In this document: positions 16,783 to 26,208 of the stretch, one piece after another
Layout of the letters: every line of letters begins with the position of its first letter
Position numbering within the stretch: the stretch's first letter is position 1
Origin: Saccharopolyspora aridisoli
GTDB lineage: Bacteria > Actinomycetota > Actinomycetes > Mycobacteriales > Pseudonocardiaceae
Assembly (NCBI RefSeq): GCF_004348445.1
Contig: NZ_SMKV01000002.1
Location: 218,870 to 282,869, forward strand
Direction: 5' to 3'
DNA: 64,000 nucleotides
The notes under the pieces: generated by a model
What the model saw: the letters and a program-made list of their open reading frames with translations, nothing else
Told to the model about the DNA's origin: nothing
The model's database searches: none
Program-made: the position numbers and the translations under genes

Positions 16783-18793
16783 CGCCCCGGCGGTGCCGCC
16801 CGGGGATCGCCGCGATCACCGTGAACAGGACCACCGCAGCCTGCACCACCAGCAACGTGGTTCGCGGGAGCTCGGTGTAGCCCACCTGGACCTCGGCCGC
16901 CTGCTGCGGCAGCGGCACGGCGACCTGGTGACCCCACGCCGTGGCCAGCGGGACGCGCTTGCCGTTGACGGTGGCGTACCAGCCGGGCTCGTTCTCGGCA
17001 CCGAGCACCAGCGCGCGTCCGGTCCCGCCTTCGGAGATCCGCACCGTGAACGACGGCAGCTCGGCGCCGACCGGCAGCGGACGCGCTTCCGGGGCCGGGC
17101 CGGGTTCGGTCTGGGCCTGCCTGGACAGGTCGGGGCCGACGAGCTTCACCGGGGTCGCGGGCAGCAGCAGCCGCAGCTCGCGGCCGGGACCGGTGAGGCG
17201 CCCGTCGTCGACGACCATGTCGTAGGCGAGCTCGGGCAGCCGCGAGTTCGCCGGGACGATCACGTGGTCGGCGCCGCGGGCGCCGACCGCGGCCAGCGCG
17301 CGGCGCACACGTGCGCTGTCGTCGCTCCGCAGGTCCTCGTCCACCTGGCGCAGCCAGTCGGCGGCGGTGCCCGCCGGAGCGAGGTCGTCGTCGCCGAAGC
17401 GCGGACCGCTGCCGGTGATCAGCCGCGCGGGCTGCGGTCCCGGGTCCAGCACCAACCGGCTTCCGGTCGCGGGAGCGGCCTGGTGGACCTGCAGCGGCCC
17501 CGAAGCGCCGCCCGTCGCCGACGCTGCCCCCAGCGCGAGCAGCCCCACCACCAGCACCGGCGCGGCGATCTTCCGACTCAGCGCGGGCATCTTCGCGACC
17601 AGCACGATCCAGGCGCACCCGGCGGCGACCAGCACCAGCGGACCGCCCGTCCAGCCGGGGCTCGCGACGCCGCCGGTCAGCGGCTCGGTCGACACCGTGC
17701 CGATGACGACGGCCGCCAGCCAGCCGAGCAGCGCGACTCCCGCACCGGCCAGCATCCGGGCGTCCCAGCAGATCGCCAGCGCCAGGATCGCGGCCAGCAC
17801 CAGCAGCACGCCGAACGCGCCCACCGCCGAGCCGTCCGGGCTGAGCGCGGCCAGCAGCACCGACGCGGGCTGTTCGACGACGCGGGCGCCGAGCCCGTGC
17901 ACCAGCACCTCGGGGTGGCTGAGCAGCAGCACCGGCCACGGCAGCAGGCAGGCCACCGACAGCAGCACCAGCGCGACGAGTCCGGCAGCTCGCCGGCGTC
18001 CGCGCAGGCCGTTGCCGGTAACGAGCACGTGAGCGAGCAGCGCGAGCACGATCAGCGACAGGTGCACAGCCGGCGCGAAGGCGCCGAGGACGGCAAGGCC
18101 GAACGCGGTGAGGCAGGCGGTGCCGAGCCACTGGCCGTCAGAGCGGTGGATGACCGCGGCGATCCCGGCAAGCAGGGGCGGGACCAGCACGTGCGCGACG
18201 ACGACGTCGAGCCGTCCCTGCCCGGCCGAGATCGCGGCGACCGGCAGCAGCGCGTAGGCGCAGGCGACGAGGGCGCGGCGCAGCGGGGAGGCGTTAATAG
18301 CGCGGGTGGCGAGGTAGGCGCTCAGCCCGGCGAGCGGCACGCCGAAGAGCATCAGCGCGGTGACCACGACCGACGGTCCACCTAGGACGGAGCCGAGCAG
18401 CGCCAGCACGACCAGCGAGGGCGACGCGGGCGACCCGGTGCCACCGCCGACGGCGTGCCACGCGCTGAGGTAGTCGCTCCAGGTGGTGGCCAGATCAGCG
18501 GTCGGCAACAGCCGGCCGCCGGCCAGCGTCCCACCTAACCGATCCGTGACCAGCGCGTTGACGAGCGCGAGAACGACGAGGACGGCGGTCATCGCGGTTC
18601 CGGGCGACCGCAGCGCCGACAGCGCCCGCTCACGCGGTGAGCGGCGGACCGACTCCGGTGTTCCCGCGGTGGCCGGGGCGTCCGTGGACTCGCGTGGTGA
18701 CGGCGTCGGCTCCCCGGCCTGGTCGCTTCGCTCGAAGACGAAGCGGCGCAACAATTTCAGGCCCTGCGACCGCGACTTCGACGGCTCGTCCAC
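16766..18793 (-). CDS. Large polytopic membrane protein resembling the C-terminal part of actinobacterial GT2 membrane proteins
   Basis: This is a 675-residue protein with about ten to eleven hydrophobic segments between residues 65 and 435. An extracytoplasmic domain (about 445-640) and a final helix near the C-terminus follow. The pattern (TWSDYLSAWHAVGGGTGSPA after TM1, late ENEPGWYATVNGKRVPLATAWG) resembles the membrane/periplasmic half of long actinobacterial family-2 glycosyltransferase proteins near whiB. No GT2 domain (DxD/QxxRW) is present here, nor upstream before whiB. It may act with a separate transferase or have another role. The assignment is inference from pattern memory. Confidence 0.65.
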   Translation of the reverse strand: MDEPSKSRSQGLKLLRRFVFERSDQAGEPTPSPRESTDAPATAGTPESVRRSPRERALSALRSPGTAMTAVLVVLALVNALVTDRLGGTLAGGRLLPTADLATTWSDYLSAWHAVGGGTGSPASPSLVVLALLGSVLGGPSVVVTALMLFGVPLAGLSAYLATRAINASPLRRALVACAYALLPVAAISAGQGRLDVVVAHVLVPPLLAGIAAVIHRSDGQWLGTACLTAFGLAVLGAFAPAVHLSLIVLALLAHVLVTGNGLRGRRRAAGLVALVLLSVACLLPWPVLLLSHPEVLVHGLGARVVEQPASVLLAALSPDGSAVGAFGVLLVLAAILALAICWDARMLAGAGVALLGWLAAVVIGTVSTEPLTGGVASPGWTGGPLVLVAAGCAWIVLVAKMPALSRKIAAPVLVVGLLALGAASATGGASGPLQVHQAAPATGSRLVLDPGPQPARLITGSGPRFGDDDLAPAGTAADWLRQVDEDLRSDDSARVRRALAAVGARGADHVIVPANSRLPELAYDMVVDDGRLTGPGRELRLLLPATPVKLVGPDLSRQAQTEPGPAPEARPLPVGAELPSFTVRISEGGTGRALVLGAENEPGWYATVNGKRVPLATAWGHQVAVPLPQQAAEVQVGYTELPRTTLLVVQAAVVLFTVIAAIPGRHRRGVTAPR

Positions 18794-18976
18794 CCGCGCT
18801 GGTCCTCCCGCTCGTCCGAACCACTACGGCCCGAACCGTAATGCACGCGGAACGTCCAGCGGACTGGGTGTGACGACCTCTCGTGCCGTGCGTACCGGAC
18901 GCGAGCGGCACAGCCACGGGCGTGAAGACCACCTCCGCAGCTCGCGCCGCTGCGGGACGAGCGCGGAAACAGCCGG

Positions 18977-19300
18977 TCAGACCGCGCGGCGCTTGAGCTT
19001 GCGGCGCTCGCGTTCTGACAAGCCGCCCCAGATGCCGAAGCGCTCGTCGTGCTGCAGCGCGTATTCCAGGCATTCGGAGCGGACCTCGCAGCCGGCGCAG
19101 ATGCGCTTGGCCTCGCGAGTGGATCCGCCCTTCTCCGGGAAGAACGCTTCTGGATCGGTTTGCGCGCACAGCGCGCGCTCCTGCCACTCCTGCTCTTCTT
19201 CCATCTCGAAGAGTTCGGCGAGCGCGTCGAACTCCGCAACCGTGGCGGTGGCGGTGGTATCCCCGCGCTCCACGAGACGGCTATCTCCTGATTCCCACAT
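18977..19300 (-). CDS. whiB: WhiB-family transcriptional regulator (WhiB/WhiB2 orthologue)
   Basis: This is an iron-sulfur-binding regulator needed for septation and sporulation in Streptomyces and division in mycobacteria. The 107-residue protein has the four cluster-ligand cysteines Cys45, Cys68, Cys71 and Cys77 (C...CxxC...C), the FFPEKGGSTREAK signature, the GIWGG turn and the basic tail RERRKLKRR. The ATG at 19300 follows GGGGGAG closely; an internal ATG at residue 33 is a possible shorter start. Its position beside fbiA-fbiB and the DUF3499/zincin pair matches whiB2 (Rv3260c). Confidence 0.94.
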   Translation of the reverse strand: MWESGDSRLVERGDTTATATVAEFDALAELFEMEEEQEWQERALCAQTDPEAFFPEKGGSTREAKRICAGCEVRSECLEYALQHDERFGIWGGLSERERRKLKRRAV

Positions 19301-19802
19301 GACTCCCCCGATTTCTCCCCGTTATCCCGCCGGCCCTCCCCAGGACCGGAACAGGACGCACTCCTGCTCGCAGGTTTTCGGTCCCGCTGCCGGGACCGGA
19401 ACGCATCGACGGCGATGCCGTCGCCGACCGCCCACACCGCCGTCCTCTCACTGCCGGCGACGTGCCGATCGACCTCGTGCCAGACCGGGTTCTCCCGCTC
19501 CCGGACGACTGCCGAAACGACCACCGCGCCGCAGCGAGGCGTTCGGTTTCACCAGCGAATGACACTGCTGTGATTACACCCGTGTAGCTCCTTGCGGTCA
19601 AGCCGGGACCATCCGTAGGGGGACAACCGGATCTGCGGATCCCCAGGTCCAGCCGACCCAACCGAACCCGCGCGTTCAGCACAGGGCCGGTGGTCCGCAC
19701 GGCGCAATCGCGCTGCGCCAAGATCACTAATACCAGCCCTGGTCGATCACCGCCGTCCGAATCCGATCAACACGCGCATGGCGAGTCGTGGAGACTTGGA
19801 GC
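19301..19802. promoter_or_regulatory. Long divergent intergenic region upstream of whiB and the M50 protease gene
   Basis: These 502 bases separate divergently transcribed whiB and the protease gene. I see no credible gene on either strand: open frames here lack conserved motifs, and codon-position bias is weak. Local sequence is slightly less GC-rich than the genes. A developmental regulator with a long upstream region usually carries several promoters, so promoter function is inferred from position; no consensus -10/-35 pair is confidently recognised. Confidence 0.4.
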
Positions 19803-20561
19803 GTGACCACCTCCGCCGCGCGGGTCAGCCCGCTGTTCCTCGGCATCGTCGCCGTCACGGCGCTCGGCGGTGTCCTGACGACGTTCACCAACACCACCGC
19901 TCTGACCAGTGGCGTGATCCTGCTGGTACTCGGCGGCTGGGCGGTCTCGCTGTGCCTGCACGAGTTCGGGCACGCGGCAACCGCCTACCGCGGTGGTGAT
20001 CGGTCGGTGCGCTCGAAGGGCTACCTGACGCTGGACCCGCGCCGCTACACCGATCCAGTGCTGAGCATCATCCTGCCGTTGATCTTCGTGGCCATCGGCG
20101 GCATCCCGCTCCCCGGCGGCGCGGTGTGGATCGACCACGGCGCTCTGCGGGGCCGCAGGGTCGAGTCGATGGTTTCGCTCGCGGGACCACTGACGAACCT
20201 GGTGCTGGGTTTGATCCTGACGACGATCATCGCTCTGGTCCCGATGCCGATCGGCCTGACGGCCGCACTGTCCTACCTGGCCTTCCTGCAGGTGATCGCG
20301 TTCGTGCTCAACATCCTGCCCGTTCCCGGCCTCGACGGGTACGGCGCGATCGAGCCGTGGCTGTCGGCGCCGGCGCGGCAGTTCGGCGAGAAGGCCCGCC
20401 CGTGGGCTCCGCTGGTGCTGTTCCTGCTGTTGATCGGCGTTCCGCTGGTGGGCAGCTGGTTCTTCGAGCTCGCCTACTTCGTGTTCGACCTGGTCGGCGG
20501 CGACTCCGCGATGACCTCTCTGGGGCAGACCTTCTTCCGGAGCATCTTCGGCGGCCTCTGA
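19803..20561 (+). CDS. Site-2 protease family membrane metalloprotease (M50)
   Basis: This is a 252-residue polytopic protein. The zinc-protease motif HEFGH lies in a hydrophobic helix (His53, Glu54, His57). The second family motif NILPVPGLDGYGA, supplying the third ligand Asp, lies in a later helix. About six hydrophobic segments are visible. Such proteases cut within the membrane, often in anti-sigma or envelope signalling; the substrate here is unknown. The GTG at 19803 is preferred (GGAG just upstream); an in-frame GTG at 19788 would add five residues. It is divergent from whiB and upstream of fbiA. Confidence 0.88.
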   Translation: MTTSAARVSPLFLGIVAVTALGGVLTTFTNTTALTSGVILLVLGGWAVSLCLHEFGHAATAYRGGDRSVRSKGYLTLDPRRYTDPVLSIILPLIFVAIGGIPLPGGAVWIDHGALRGRRVESMVSLAGPLTNLVLGLILTTIIALVPMPIGLTAALSYLAFLQVIAFVLNILPVPGLDGYGAIEPWLSAPARQFGEKARPWAPLVLFLLLIGVPLVGSWFFELAYFVFDLVGGDSAMTSLGQTFFRSIFGGL

Positions 20562-20627
20562 GTCCACTGACCGGGAACGCCCGGGTTCACAGACCTCGCC
20601 GGGGGTGGGCGTGCGAGGATCGGTGGT

Positions 20628-21617
20628 GTGAAGGTCGTAGTTCTGGTCGGCGGCGTCGGTGGCGCCCGTTTCCTGCTCGGGGTCAAGGCGGCGCTCGGGC
20701 TGCCCGCCATCGGCGAAGCGGGGAGTTCCGAGCACGAGATCACTGCGGTGGTCAACGTGGGCGACGACGTGTGGATGCACGGGTTGCGGGTCTGCCCCGA
20801 CCTCGACACCTGCATGTACACGCTCGCCGACGGCATCGACACCACCAAGGGGTGGGGCCGGGTCGACGAGACCTGGTCGGTCAAGGAGGAGCTCGCCGCC
20901 TACGGCGCGGAGCCGACCTGGTTCGGCCTCGGCGACCGCGACATCGCCACCCACCTCGTGCGGTCCCGGATGCTGCGTGCGGGCTACTCGCTGTCGGCGG
21001 TGACCGAGGCGCTGTCCGACCGGTGGCGCCCGGGCGTGCGGCTGCTGCCGGTCACCGACGACAGAGTCGAGACCCACGTGGCGATCGACGACCCGGACAC
21101 CGGCGAGAGCCGGGCGGTGCACTTCCAGGAGTGGTGGGTGCGCTACCGCGCGGAGCCGGAGGCGCACGCGATCGTGCCGGTCGGCGCCGACGAGGCGAAG
21201 CCGACCCCCGAGGTGTTGGACGCGATCGCGCAGGCCGACGTGGTGCTGCTGGCCCCGTCGAACCCGGTTGTGAGCATTGGAACGCTGCTGGCGGTGCCCG
21301 GTTTCGGCAACGCGCTGCGCGAGACGGAGGCCGCCGTGGTGGGCCTGTCGCCGATCATCGGCGGCAAGCCGCTGCGCGGGATGGCCGACGCGTGCCTGAG
21401 CGCGGTCGGCGTGGAGACCTCAGCGGAGGCCGTCGGCCGCCACTACGGCGCGCGCGGACACGCCGGGGGAATCCTGGACGGTTGGTTGGTGCACAGCGAC
21501 GACACCGCTGACGTGCCCGGTGTGGAGGTGCGCTCGGTGCCGCTGCTGATGTCCGATGTGGACGCCACGGCCGCGATGGCGCAGGCCGCGCTCGACCTCG
21601 CTTCGGAGCGGACATGA
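20628..21617 (+). CDS. fbiA: 2-phospho-L-lactate transferase (F420 biosynthesis, FbiA/CofD)
   Basis: The enzyme transfers the phospho-lactate or phosphoenolpyruvate-derived moiety to Fo, forming (dehydro)F420-0. The 329-residue protein has the nucleotide-binding start [14 protein letters not shown], the [22 protein letters not shown] signature, and the [12 protein letters not shown] and [10 protein letters not shown] segments typical of CofD. The GTG start lies close to a short upstream region, with no strong ribosome-binding site. Its stop overlaps the fbiB start by ATGA, so the two are coupled. The pair near whiB matches Rv3261-Rv3262. Confidence 0.95.
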   Translation: MKVVVLVGGVGGARFLLGVKAALGLPAIGEAGSSEHEITAVVNVGDDVWMHGLRVCPDLDTCMYTLADGIDTTKGWGRVDETWSVKEELAAYGAEPTWFGLGDRDIATHLVRSRMLRAGYSLSAVTEALSDRWRPGVRLLPVTDDRVETHVAIDDPDTGESRAVHFQEWWVRYRAEPEAHAIVPVGADEAKPTPEVLDAIAQADVVLLAPSNPVVSIGTLLAVPGFGNALRETEAAVVGLSPIIGGKPLRGMADACLSAVGVETSAEAVGRHYGARGHAGGILDGWLVHSDDTADVPGVEVRSVPLLMSDVDATAAMAQAALDLASERT

Positions 21618-22963
21618 CACCCCGGGACCACGCGGCGACCGGTGGTGTGCAGCTGCTCGCGGTGACGGGGTTGCCGGAATTCGTCGAGGGGGACGATCTG
21701 GCGGCGTCGATCTCGGCCGCTGCTCCCTGGTTGAGCGACGGTGACGTGCTCGTCGTCACCAGCAAGGTCGTGTCGAAGGTCGAGGGCCGAATGGTCACCG
21801 CGCCCGAGGATCCCGAGGAGCGCGACGCGCTGCGGCGCGAGCTGGTGCTGTCGGAGGCCACGTCGGTGCTGGCCCGCAAGGGCCGGACGCTGATCACGCA
21901 GAACAAGCTCGGCATCGTACAGGCCGCGTCCGGTGTGGACGCCTCGAACGTCGCGCAGGACCAGATCGCGCTGCTCCCGGAAGACCCGGACGCCTCCGCC
22001 CGCCGGTTGCGGGACGGGATCGCCGCGCGGCTGGGCGTGCAGGTCGCCGTGGTGGTGACCGACACGATGGGCCGGGCTTGGCGGGTCGGGCAGACCGACG
22101 CGGCCATCGGCTCCGCCGGGCTGGCAGTGCTGCACCGATACGCGGGCAGCTCGGACGCGCAGGGCAACGAACTGGCCGTCACCGAGGTCGCGATCGCAGA
22201 CGAGATCGCCGGTGCGGCGGATCTGGTCAAGGGCAAGCTCGGCGGCATCCCGGTCGCCGTGGTGCGCGGGCTGACCACCGTGGACGACGGCTCGGAAGCC
22301 CGGGACCTCGCCCGGCCGGTCGAGGAGGACCTGTTCCACCTCGGAACGGCAGAGGCGATCGCACGGGGACGACGGGAAGCGGTGCTGGTGCGCCGCTCGG
22401 TGCGCGAGTTCGCCGACACCCCGGTGGAGGAGGAATCGCTGCGGCGCGCGGTCGGCGCGGCGCTGACCGCTCCCGCTCCGCACCACACGCGCCCGGTGCG
22501 GTTCGTGTGGCTGCGCGATCGTCCGCTGCGGGTCAAGCTGCTCGACGCGATGCGCACCGCGTGGTTGGAGGACCTGCGCGGCGACGGCTTGTCCGAGCAG
22601 GCCGCCCAGCGCCGCGTCAACCGCGGGAACCTGCTCTACGCGGCGCCGGAAGTGGTGCTGCCGTTCCTGGTGCACGACGGTGCGCACGCCTACCCGGACG
22701 CGGCGCGCTCGGACGCCGAACGGCAGATGTTCACCGTCGCGGGCGGTGCCGCGGTGCAGGGGCTCCTGGTGTCGCTCGCCGCCGAGGAGCTCGGCTCGTG
22801 CTGGGTCTCCTCGACGATGTTCTGCGCCGACGTGGTCCGCGAGGCCCTGGACCTGCCGGTGGGCTGGGAGCCCCTCGGCGCCGTCGCGGTCGGCCACCCG
22901 GCGACTCCGGTCGAGGGCCCGCGACCGCCGCGCGACCTCGACGGCGGACTGGTGGAGCTGTGA
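21614..22963 (+). CDS. fbiB: Coenzyme F420:L-glutamate ligase, bifunctional (FbiB)
   Basis: This two-domain, 449-residue enzyme finishes coenzyme F420. Residues 1-240 form the CofE gamma-glutamyl ligase domain ([44 protein letters not shown]). Residues from about 250 form a nitroreductase-like FMN domain ([27 protein letters not shown]), which in mycobacteria reduces dehydro-F420-0 and supports poly-glutamylation. It overlaps fbiA by four bases at its start and the Nudix gene by four at its end. Confidence 0.95.
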   Translation: MTPRDHAATGGVQLLAVTGLPEFVEGDDLAASISAAAPWLSDGDVLVVTSKVVSKVEGRMVTAPEDPEERDALRRELVLSEATSVLARKGRTLITQNKLGIVQAASGVDASNVAQDQIALLPEDPDASARRLRDGIAARLGVQVAVVVTDTMGRAWRVGQTDAAIGSAGLAVLHRYAGSSDAQGNELAVTEVAIADEIAGAADLVKGKLGGIPVAVVRGLTTVDDGSEARDLARPVEEDLFHLGTAEAIARGRREAVLVRRSVREFADTPVEEESLRRAVGAALTAPAPHHTRPVRFVWLRDRPLRVKLLDAMRTAWLEDLRGDGLSEQAAQRRVNRGNLLYAAPEVVLPFLVHDGAHAYPDAARSDAERQMFTVAGGAAVQGLLVSLAAEELGSCWVSSTMFCADVVREALDLPVGWEPLGAVAVGHPATPVEGPRPPRDLDGGLVEL

Positions 22964-23493
22964 GCGGGCCGCACGCGGACGCGACGCGGGTGCTGGGCGA
23001 CTGGCGCCCCGTCGACCCGCAGCAGGAGGCCCTGCGCCAGGCGTTCCTCACGCTGCTCGACGCCCGCGGGGACGCCTGCCTGCGCGCCTGCGAACCCGGC
23101 CACGTCACGGCCTCGGCGGTGCTGCTGGACTCGGCGGGGGACAACGTGCTGCTCACCCTGCACCCGCGCGTGGGCCGGTGGCTGCAGCTGGGCGGGCACT
23201 GCGAGCCGGAGGACGACACGCTCGCCGGTGCGGCGCTGCGCGAGGCCACCGAGGAGTCCGGGATGACCGGCCTGGTGGTCGACCCGGAGCCGGTGCACCT
23301 CGACATCCACCCGATCACCTGCTCGCTCGGCAAGCCGACCCGGCACTTCGACGTCCGCTACATCGTTCGCGCCCCGGACGGCGCCGAACCCACCCGCAGC
23401 GATGAGTCCCTCGACCTGCGCTGGTGGCCCCTGGCGACCCCGCCGGAGAACACCGACCTCGGCCCGCTGCTCACCGCGGCGATGGCAGGCTGA
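22960..23493 (+). CDS. Nudix hydrolase
   Basis: This is a 177-residue cytoplasmic hydrolase of nucleoside-diphosphate-linked compounds. The Nudix box is complete: G...E with REATEESG following [19 protein letters not shown]. The GTG start overlaps the fbiB stop as GTGA, so it is the third gene of the fbi operon. The substrate is unknown; the context suggests housecleaning or a flavin/nucleotide-related role, which is inference only. Confidence 0.9.
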   Translation: MSGPHADATRVLGDWRPVDPQQEALRQAFLTLLDARGDACLRACEPGHVTASAVLLDSAGDNVLLTLHPRVGRWLQLGGHCEPEDDTLAGAALREATEESGMTGLVVDPEPVHLDIHPITCSLGKPTRHFDVRYIVRAPDGAEPTRSDESLDLRWWPLATPPENTDLGPLLTAAMAG

Positions 23494-23636
23494 CTCCGCT
23501 TCGAACGCTCGCGAGGCCAGGTCGAGTCACTGCCGCTCCGCTTCGCGGCCCGGTGAGCGACTCCCCTGCCCCTTCGGGCACGTTGCGATCGTCAGAACAG
23601 CCAGGACTTCACCGCAGTGGCATGTTGCAGTCACGG

Positions 23637-24545
23637 CTAGAACGCCCGGTAATCGCGCACCGGGAAGCGGGGGGCGTAGCGGGGGCGGTTGACGCCTGCC
23701 GCGGCGAGGTAGCGGACGGCCCTGTGGCGGTGGCCTTCGTAGGGGCTGAGCACGCGGAGCATTCCCTCGTCGTCGAGGGGCCGGCCGACCAGGGCGGTGC
23801 CGACGATCGTGGGCAGGTGGAAGTCGCCGACGCTGACCGCGTCGGGGTCGCCCCAGGCGCGCTGCGCGACCTCGGCCGCCGTCCAGGGTCCGATGCCGGG
23901 GATCTTCTGCAGGAGGTTCCGGCCCGGCTCACCGCGGAGGACCACGGCCTTCTCCAGGCTGCGCGCCGATGAGGCCGCGGCGAGCAGGGTGCGGCGACGG
24001 GCTCCGTCGATGCCCGCGCGATGCCACTCCCAATCCCGGATCTCGCGGACCTGCCGCGGATCGGGCACCGTCCACAGCTCCTCCACCGGCCCGGGGGCGG
24101 GGTGGCCGAAGCGGCGGCACAGCTCCCGCCACGAGCGCCACGCCTCCCGGTTGGTGACCTTCTGCTCCAGGATCGCGGCGACGAGGACGTCCCACACCCT
24201 TCCTGACGAGCACAGCCGCATCCCCGAGGCCGCCCGCACGCCTCGGGTGACGACGTCGTGGGCAGGTGAGAACCCGCTGTCGTCGTCGGAGGCGCCCAGC
24301 AGGTCGGGGACTCCCTCCAGCACCGCTTCGGCTCCCGGGCCCCACGCGGATGCGCGGATGGTTCCCTTGCTCGCACGACGCAGCCGCAGCGTCGCGGGGC
24401 CGTCGGCGGTGGTGCTGGCCCACCACAGCTCGCCCGGCTCGACTCGGGTCGTCGGGTCACCGCTGCCGCGCCGCAGCGGCGACAGGACGCGGACCAGGTC
24501 CAGCGGGTAGTCGTGGTGCCAGTCACGGGTGAGGGGTTCGTTCAT
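23637..24545 (-). CDS. AlkA-like DNA-3-methyladenine glycosylase (HhH-GPD family)
   Basis: This base-excision repair protein of 302 residues probably removes alkylated bases. The HhH element LQKIPGIGPWTAAEVAQRAW is followed by VSVGDFHLPTIVG, with the conserved Asp in the catalytic position. Upstream, VWDVLVAAILEQKVTNREA is the usual helical segment. The N-terminal 100 residues correspond to the AlkA N-domain. Start ATG at 24545; an in-frame TTG at 24554 would overlap the manC stop. It is transcribed after manC on the minus strand. Confidence 0.86.
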   Translation of the reverse strand: MNEPLTRDWHHDYPLDLVRVLSPLRRGSGDPTTRVEPGELWWASTTADGPATLRLRRASKGTIRASAWGPGAEAVLEGVPDLLGASDDDSGFSPAHDVVTRGVRAASGMRLCSSGRVWDVLVAAILEQKVTNREAWRSWRELCRRFGHPAPGPVEELWTVPDPRQVREIRDWEWHRAGIDGARRRTLLAAASSARSLEKAVVLRGEPGRNLLQKIPGIGPWTAAEVAQRAWGDPDAVSVGDFHLPTIVGTALVGRPLDDEGMLRVLSPYEGHRHRAVRYLAAAGVNRPRYAPRFPVRDYRAF

Positions 24546-24550
24546 ATCGC

Positions 24551-25651
24551 TCAATCCGCCGAGAACCGTACTCCGTTCGGCGGGAGCTCGACGCCCGGCC
24601 AGACCCGGATCCCGGCCAGCAGCTCGCAGTCGGCACCGACCGTCGCGCCGTCACCGATCACCACGTCGCGCAGCACGGCCCCGGCGCCCACCCGAGCACC
24701 GGCTCCCACCACGCAGCGCTCCACGACCGCGCCGTCCTCGACCACCACGCCCTCGAAGAGCACCGAGGCGCTGACGTGGGCATGGGAACCTACCTCGCAG
24801 TTCTCCCCCACGGTGCTTCCCGCGTCGACGACCGCGTCCTCGGCGACCTCCGCGCCGGCGAGCACCAGCGCCTGCCCGGTCGGGCCGGGCAGCGCGTCGG
24901 ACGGGGCGTTGCCCAGGACGAGGTCCGCGCTGCCGCGCACGAACGCGGCAGGGGTTCCCATGTCCAGCCAGTACGACGCATCGACGTAGCCCTGCACACG
25001 GGCTCCCGAGGCGAGCAGTTCGGGGAAGGTCTCGCGCTCGACCGACACCGGTCTGCCGGTGGGGATGCCTTCGATCACCTCTCTTCGGAAGACGTAGCAA
25101 CCCGCGTTGATCTGGTCGACCGGCGGGTTCTCGGTCTTCTCCAGGAAGTCGGTGACCCGCCCGTCGGCGTTGGTGGGCACGCAGCCGAAGCGGCGCGGAT
25201 CGTCGACCTTCACCAGGTGCAGGGTGACGTCGGCGGCCGTGTCGCGGTGCGTGTCGAGCAGCTCGGCGAGGTCGACGCCGGAGAGGATGTCGCCGTTGAA
25301 CACCAGCACGTCGTCGGCGGTCAGCCGGTCGGCGACGTTGCGGATCGCGCCCGCGGTGTCCAGCGGCTCGGACTCCACCACGTACTCGACGTGCAGGCCG
25401 AGGTCGGAGCCATCACCGAAGTGCTCCTCGAAGACCTCCGCCTTGTAGGACGTGCCGAGGACCACGTGCTCGATGCCGATCGCGCGGATCCGGGACAGCA
25501 GGTGGCGCAGGAACGGCACCCCGGCGGTCGGCAACATCGGCTTCGGTGCGGACAAGGTCAAAGGCCGGAGCCGGACCCCCCGACCGCCCACCAGCACGAC
25601 CGCTTCCGCCTTCGGACGCGGTTCGGCCGGGGTCTGCGCATCCGCGGACAT
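24551..25651 (-). CDS. manC: Mannose-1-phosphate guanylyltransferase (GDP-mannose pyrophosphorylase)
   Basis: The protein makes GDP-mannose from mannose-1-phosphate and GTP, completing the ManA-ManB route in this window. The 366-residue protein has an N-terminal nucleotidyltransferase domain with VLVGGRGVRLRPLT and APKPMLP. The usual GGxGTR reads GGRGVR, a Thr-to-Val change in the pyrophosphorylase signature. NGDILSGVDL holds the metal Asp. The C-terminal 120 residues are hexapeptide repeats forming a left-handed beta helix. Orthologue of Rv3264c next to wbbL. An RmlA-like thymidylyltransferase cannot be wholly excluded. Confidence 0.84.
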   Translation of the reverse strand: MSADAQTPAEPRPKAEAVVLVGGRGVRLRPLTLSAPKPMLPTAGVPFLRHLLSRIRAIGIEHVVLGTSYKAEVFEEHFGDGSDLGLHVEYVVESEPLDTAGAIRNVADRLTADDVLVFNGDILSGVDLAELLDTHRDTAADVTLHLVKVDDPRRFGCVPTNADGRVTDFLEKTENPPVDQINAGCYVFRREVIEGIPTGRPVSVERETFPELLASGARVQGYVDASYWLDMGTPAAFVRGSADLVLGNAPSDALPGPTGQALVLAGAEVAEDAVVDAGSTVGENCEVGSHAHVSASVLFEGVVVEDGAVVERCVVGAGARVGAGAVLRDVVIGDGATVGADCELLAGIRVWPGVELPPNGVRFSAD

Positions 25652-25835
25652 CGGCGTCGTCCTCCTCTACCTGACCTAGATCAATGACGAAAACCCATTG
25701 GGGGGAATACTCTGGCAGTGGCAACGGCATAATGACACTGGGCCCGTGCCCGATGGCCGTGCCCGGTTCAACGCCACACCTGGTTCGTTGCCAGGTTCGG
25801 CACCACCGACTGCGAACGACTGAGAGGGCATCCAC

Positions 25836-26204
25836 ATGGACCCGCGCCTCCGAGCCGACGAAGCACTTGCTCGCGCGCGGGCACGCGGCGCGTTCGTCGT
25901 CACACCGGACAACGCCACGTCACCGATGGACGCGGCGAACACCGTGCGGATTCCGCGCGACATCGTCAACAGCGCGGGCGCCGACACCGACACGAACATG
26001 CTGCCCGCCGCAGGTCAGCAGATGCAGGCGCAGCAGCAACCGCAGTTCCCGACCGTCGACCCGCACACCGGGTGGCCGACCGAGGACTACGGGCAGCCGC
26101 AGCACGGCATGCCGCCCAACCCGTACCAGTCGCAGCGCGGCCCGAACGAGTTCGGACCGCTCGGGTCGTCGCAGCCGACGCAGCAGTACCCGCAGCAGTA
26201 CTAG
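25836..26204 (+). CDS. Conserved actinobacterial small protein with Q/P-rich tail, unknown function
   Basis: This is a 122-residue protein with no recognised domain. The first 50 residues (ADEALARARARGAFVV, PDNATSPMDAANTVRIPR) look conserved and folded or peptide-like, matching a hypothetical family I recall beside wbbL/manC in Pseudonocardiales. Residues 55-122 are rich in Gln, Pro, Tyr and Asn and ought to be disordered. It is divergent from manC across a 184-bp gap and its end is only four bases from the wbbL end (convergent). A role in the envelope locus is inferred from place only. Confidence 0.68.
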   Translation: MDPRLRADEALARARARGAFVVTPDNATSPMDAANTVRIPRDIVNSAGADTDTNMLPAAGQQMQAQQQPQFPTVDPHTGWPTEDYGQPQHGMPPNPYQSQRGPNEFGPLGSSQPTQQYPQQY

Positions 26205-26208
26205 ACGA

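Noticed and set aside
19301..19802. Small genes upstream of whiB
   Set aside because: Open frames here lack consistent codon bias, ribosome-binding sites or conserved motifs.
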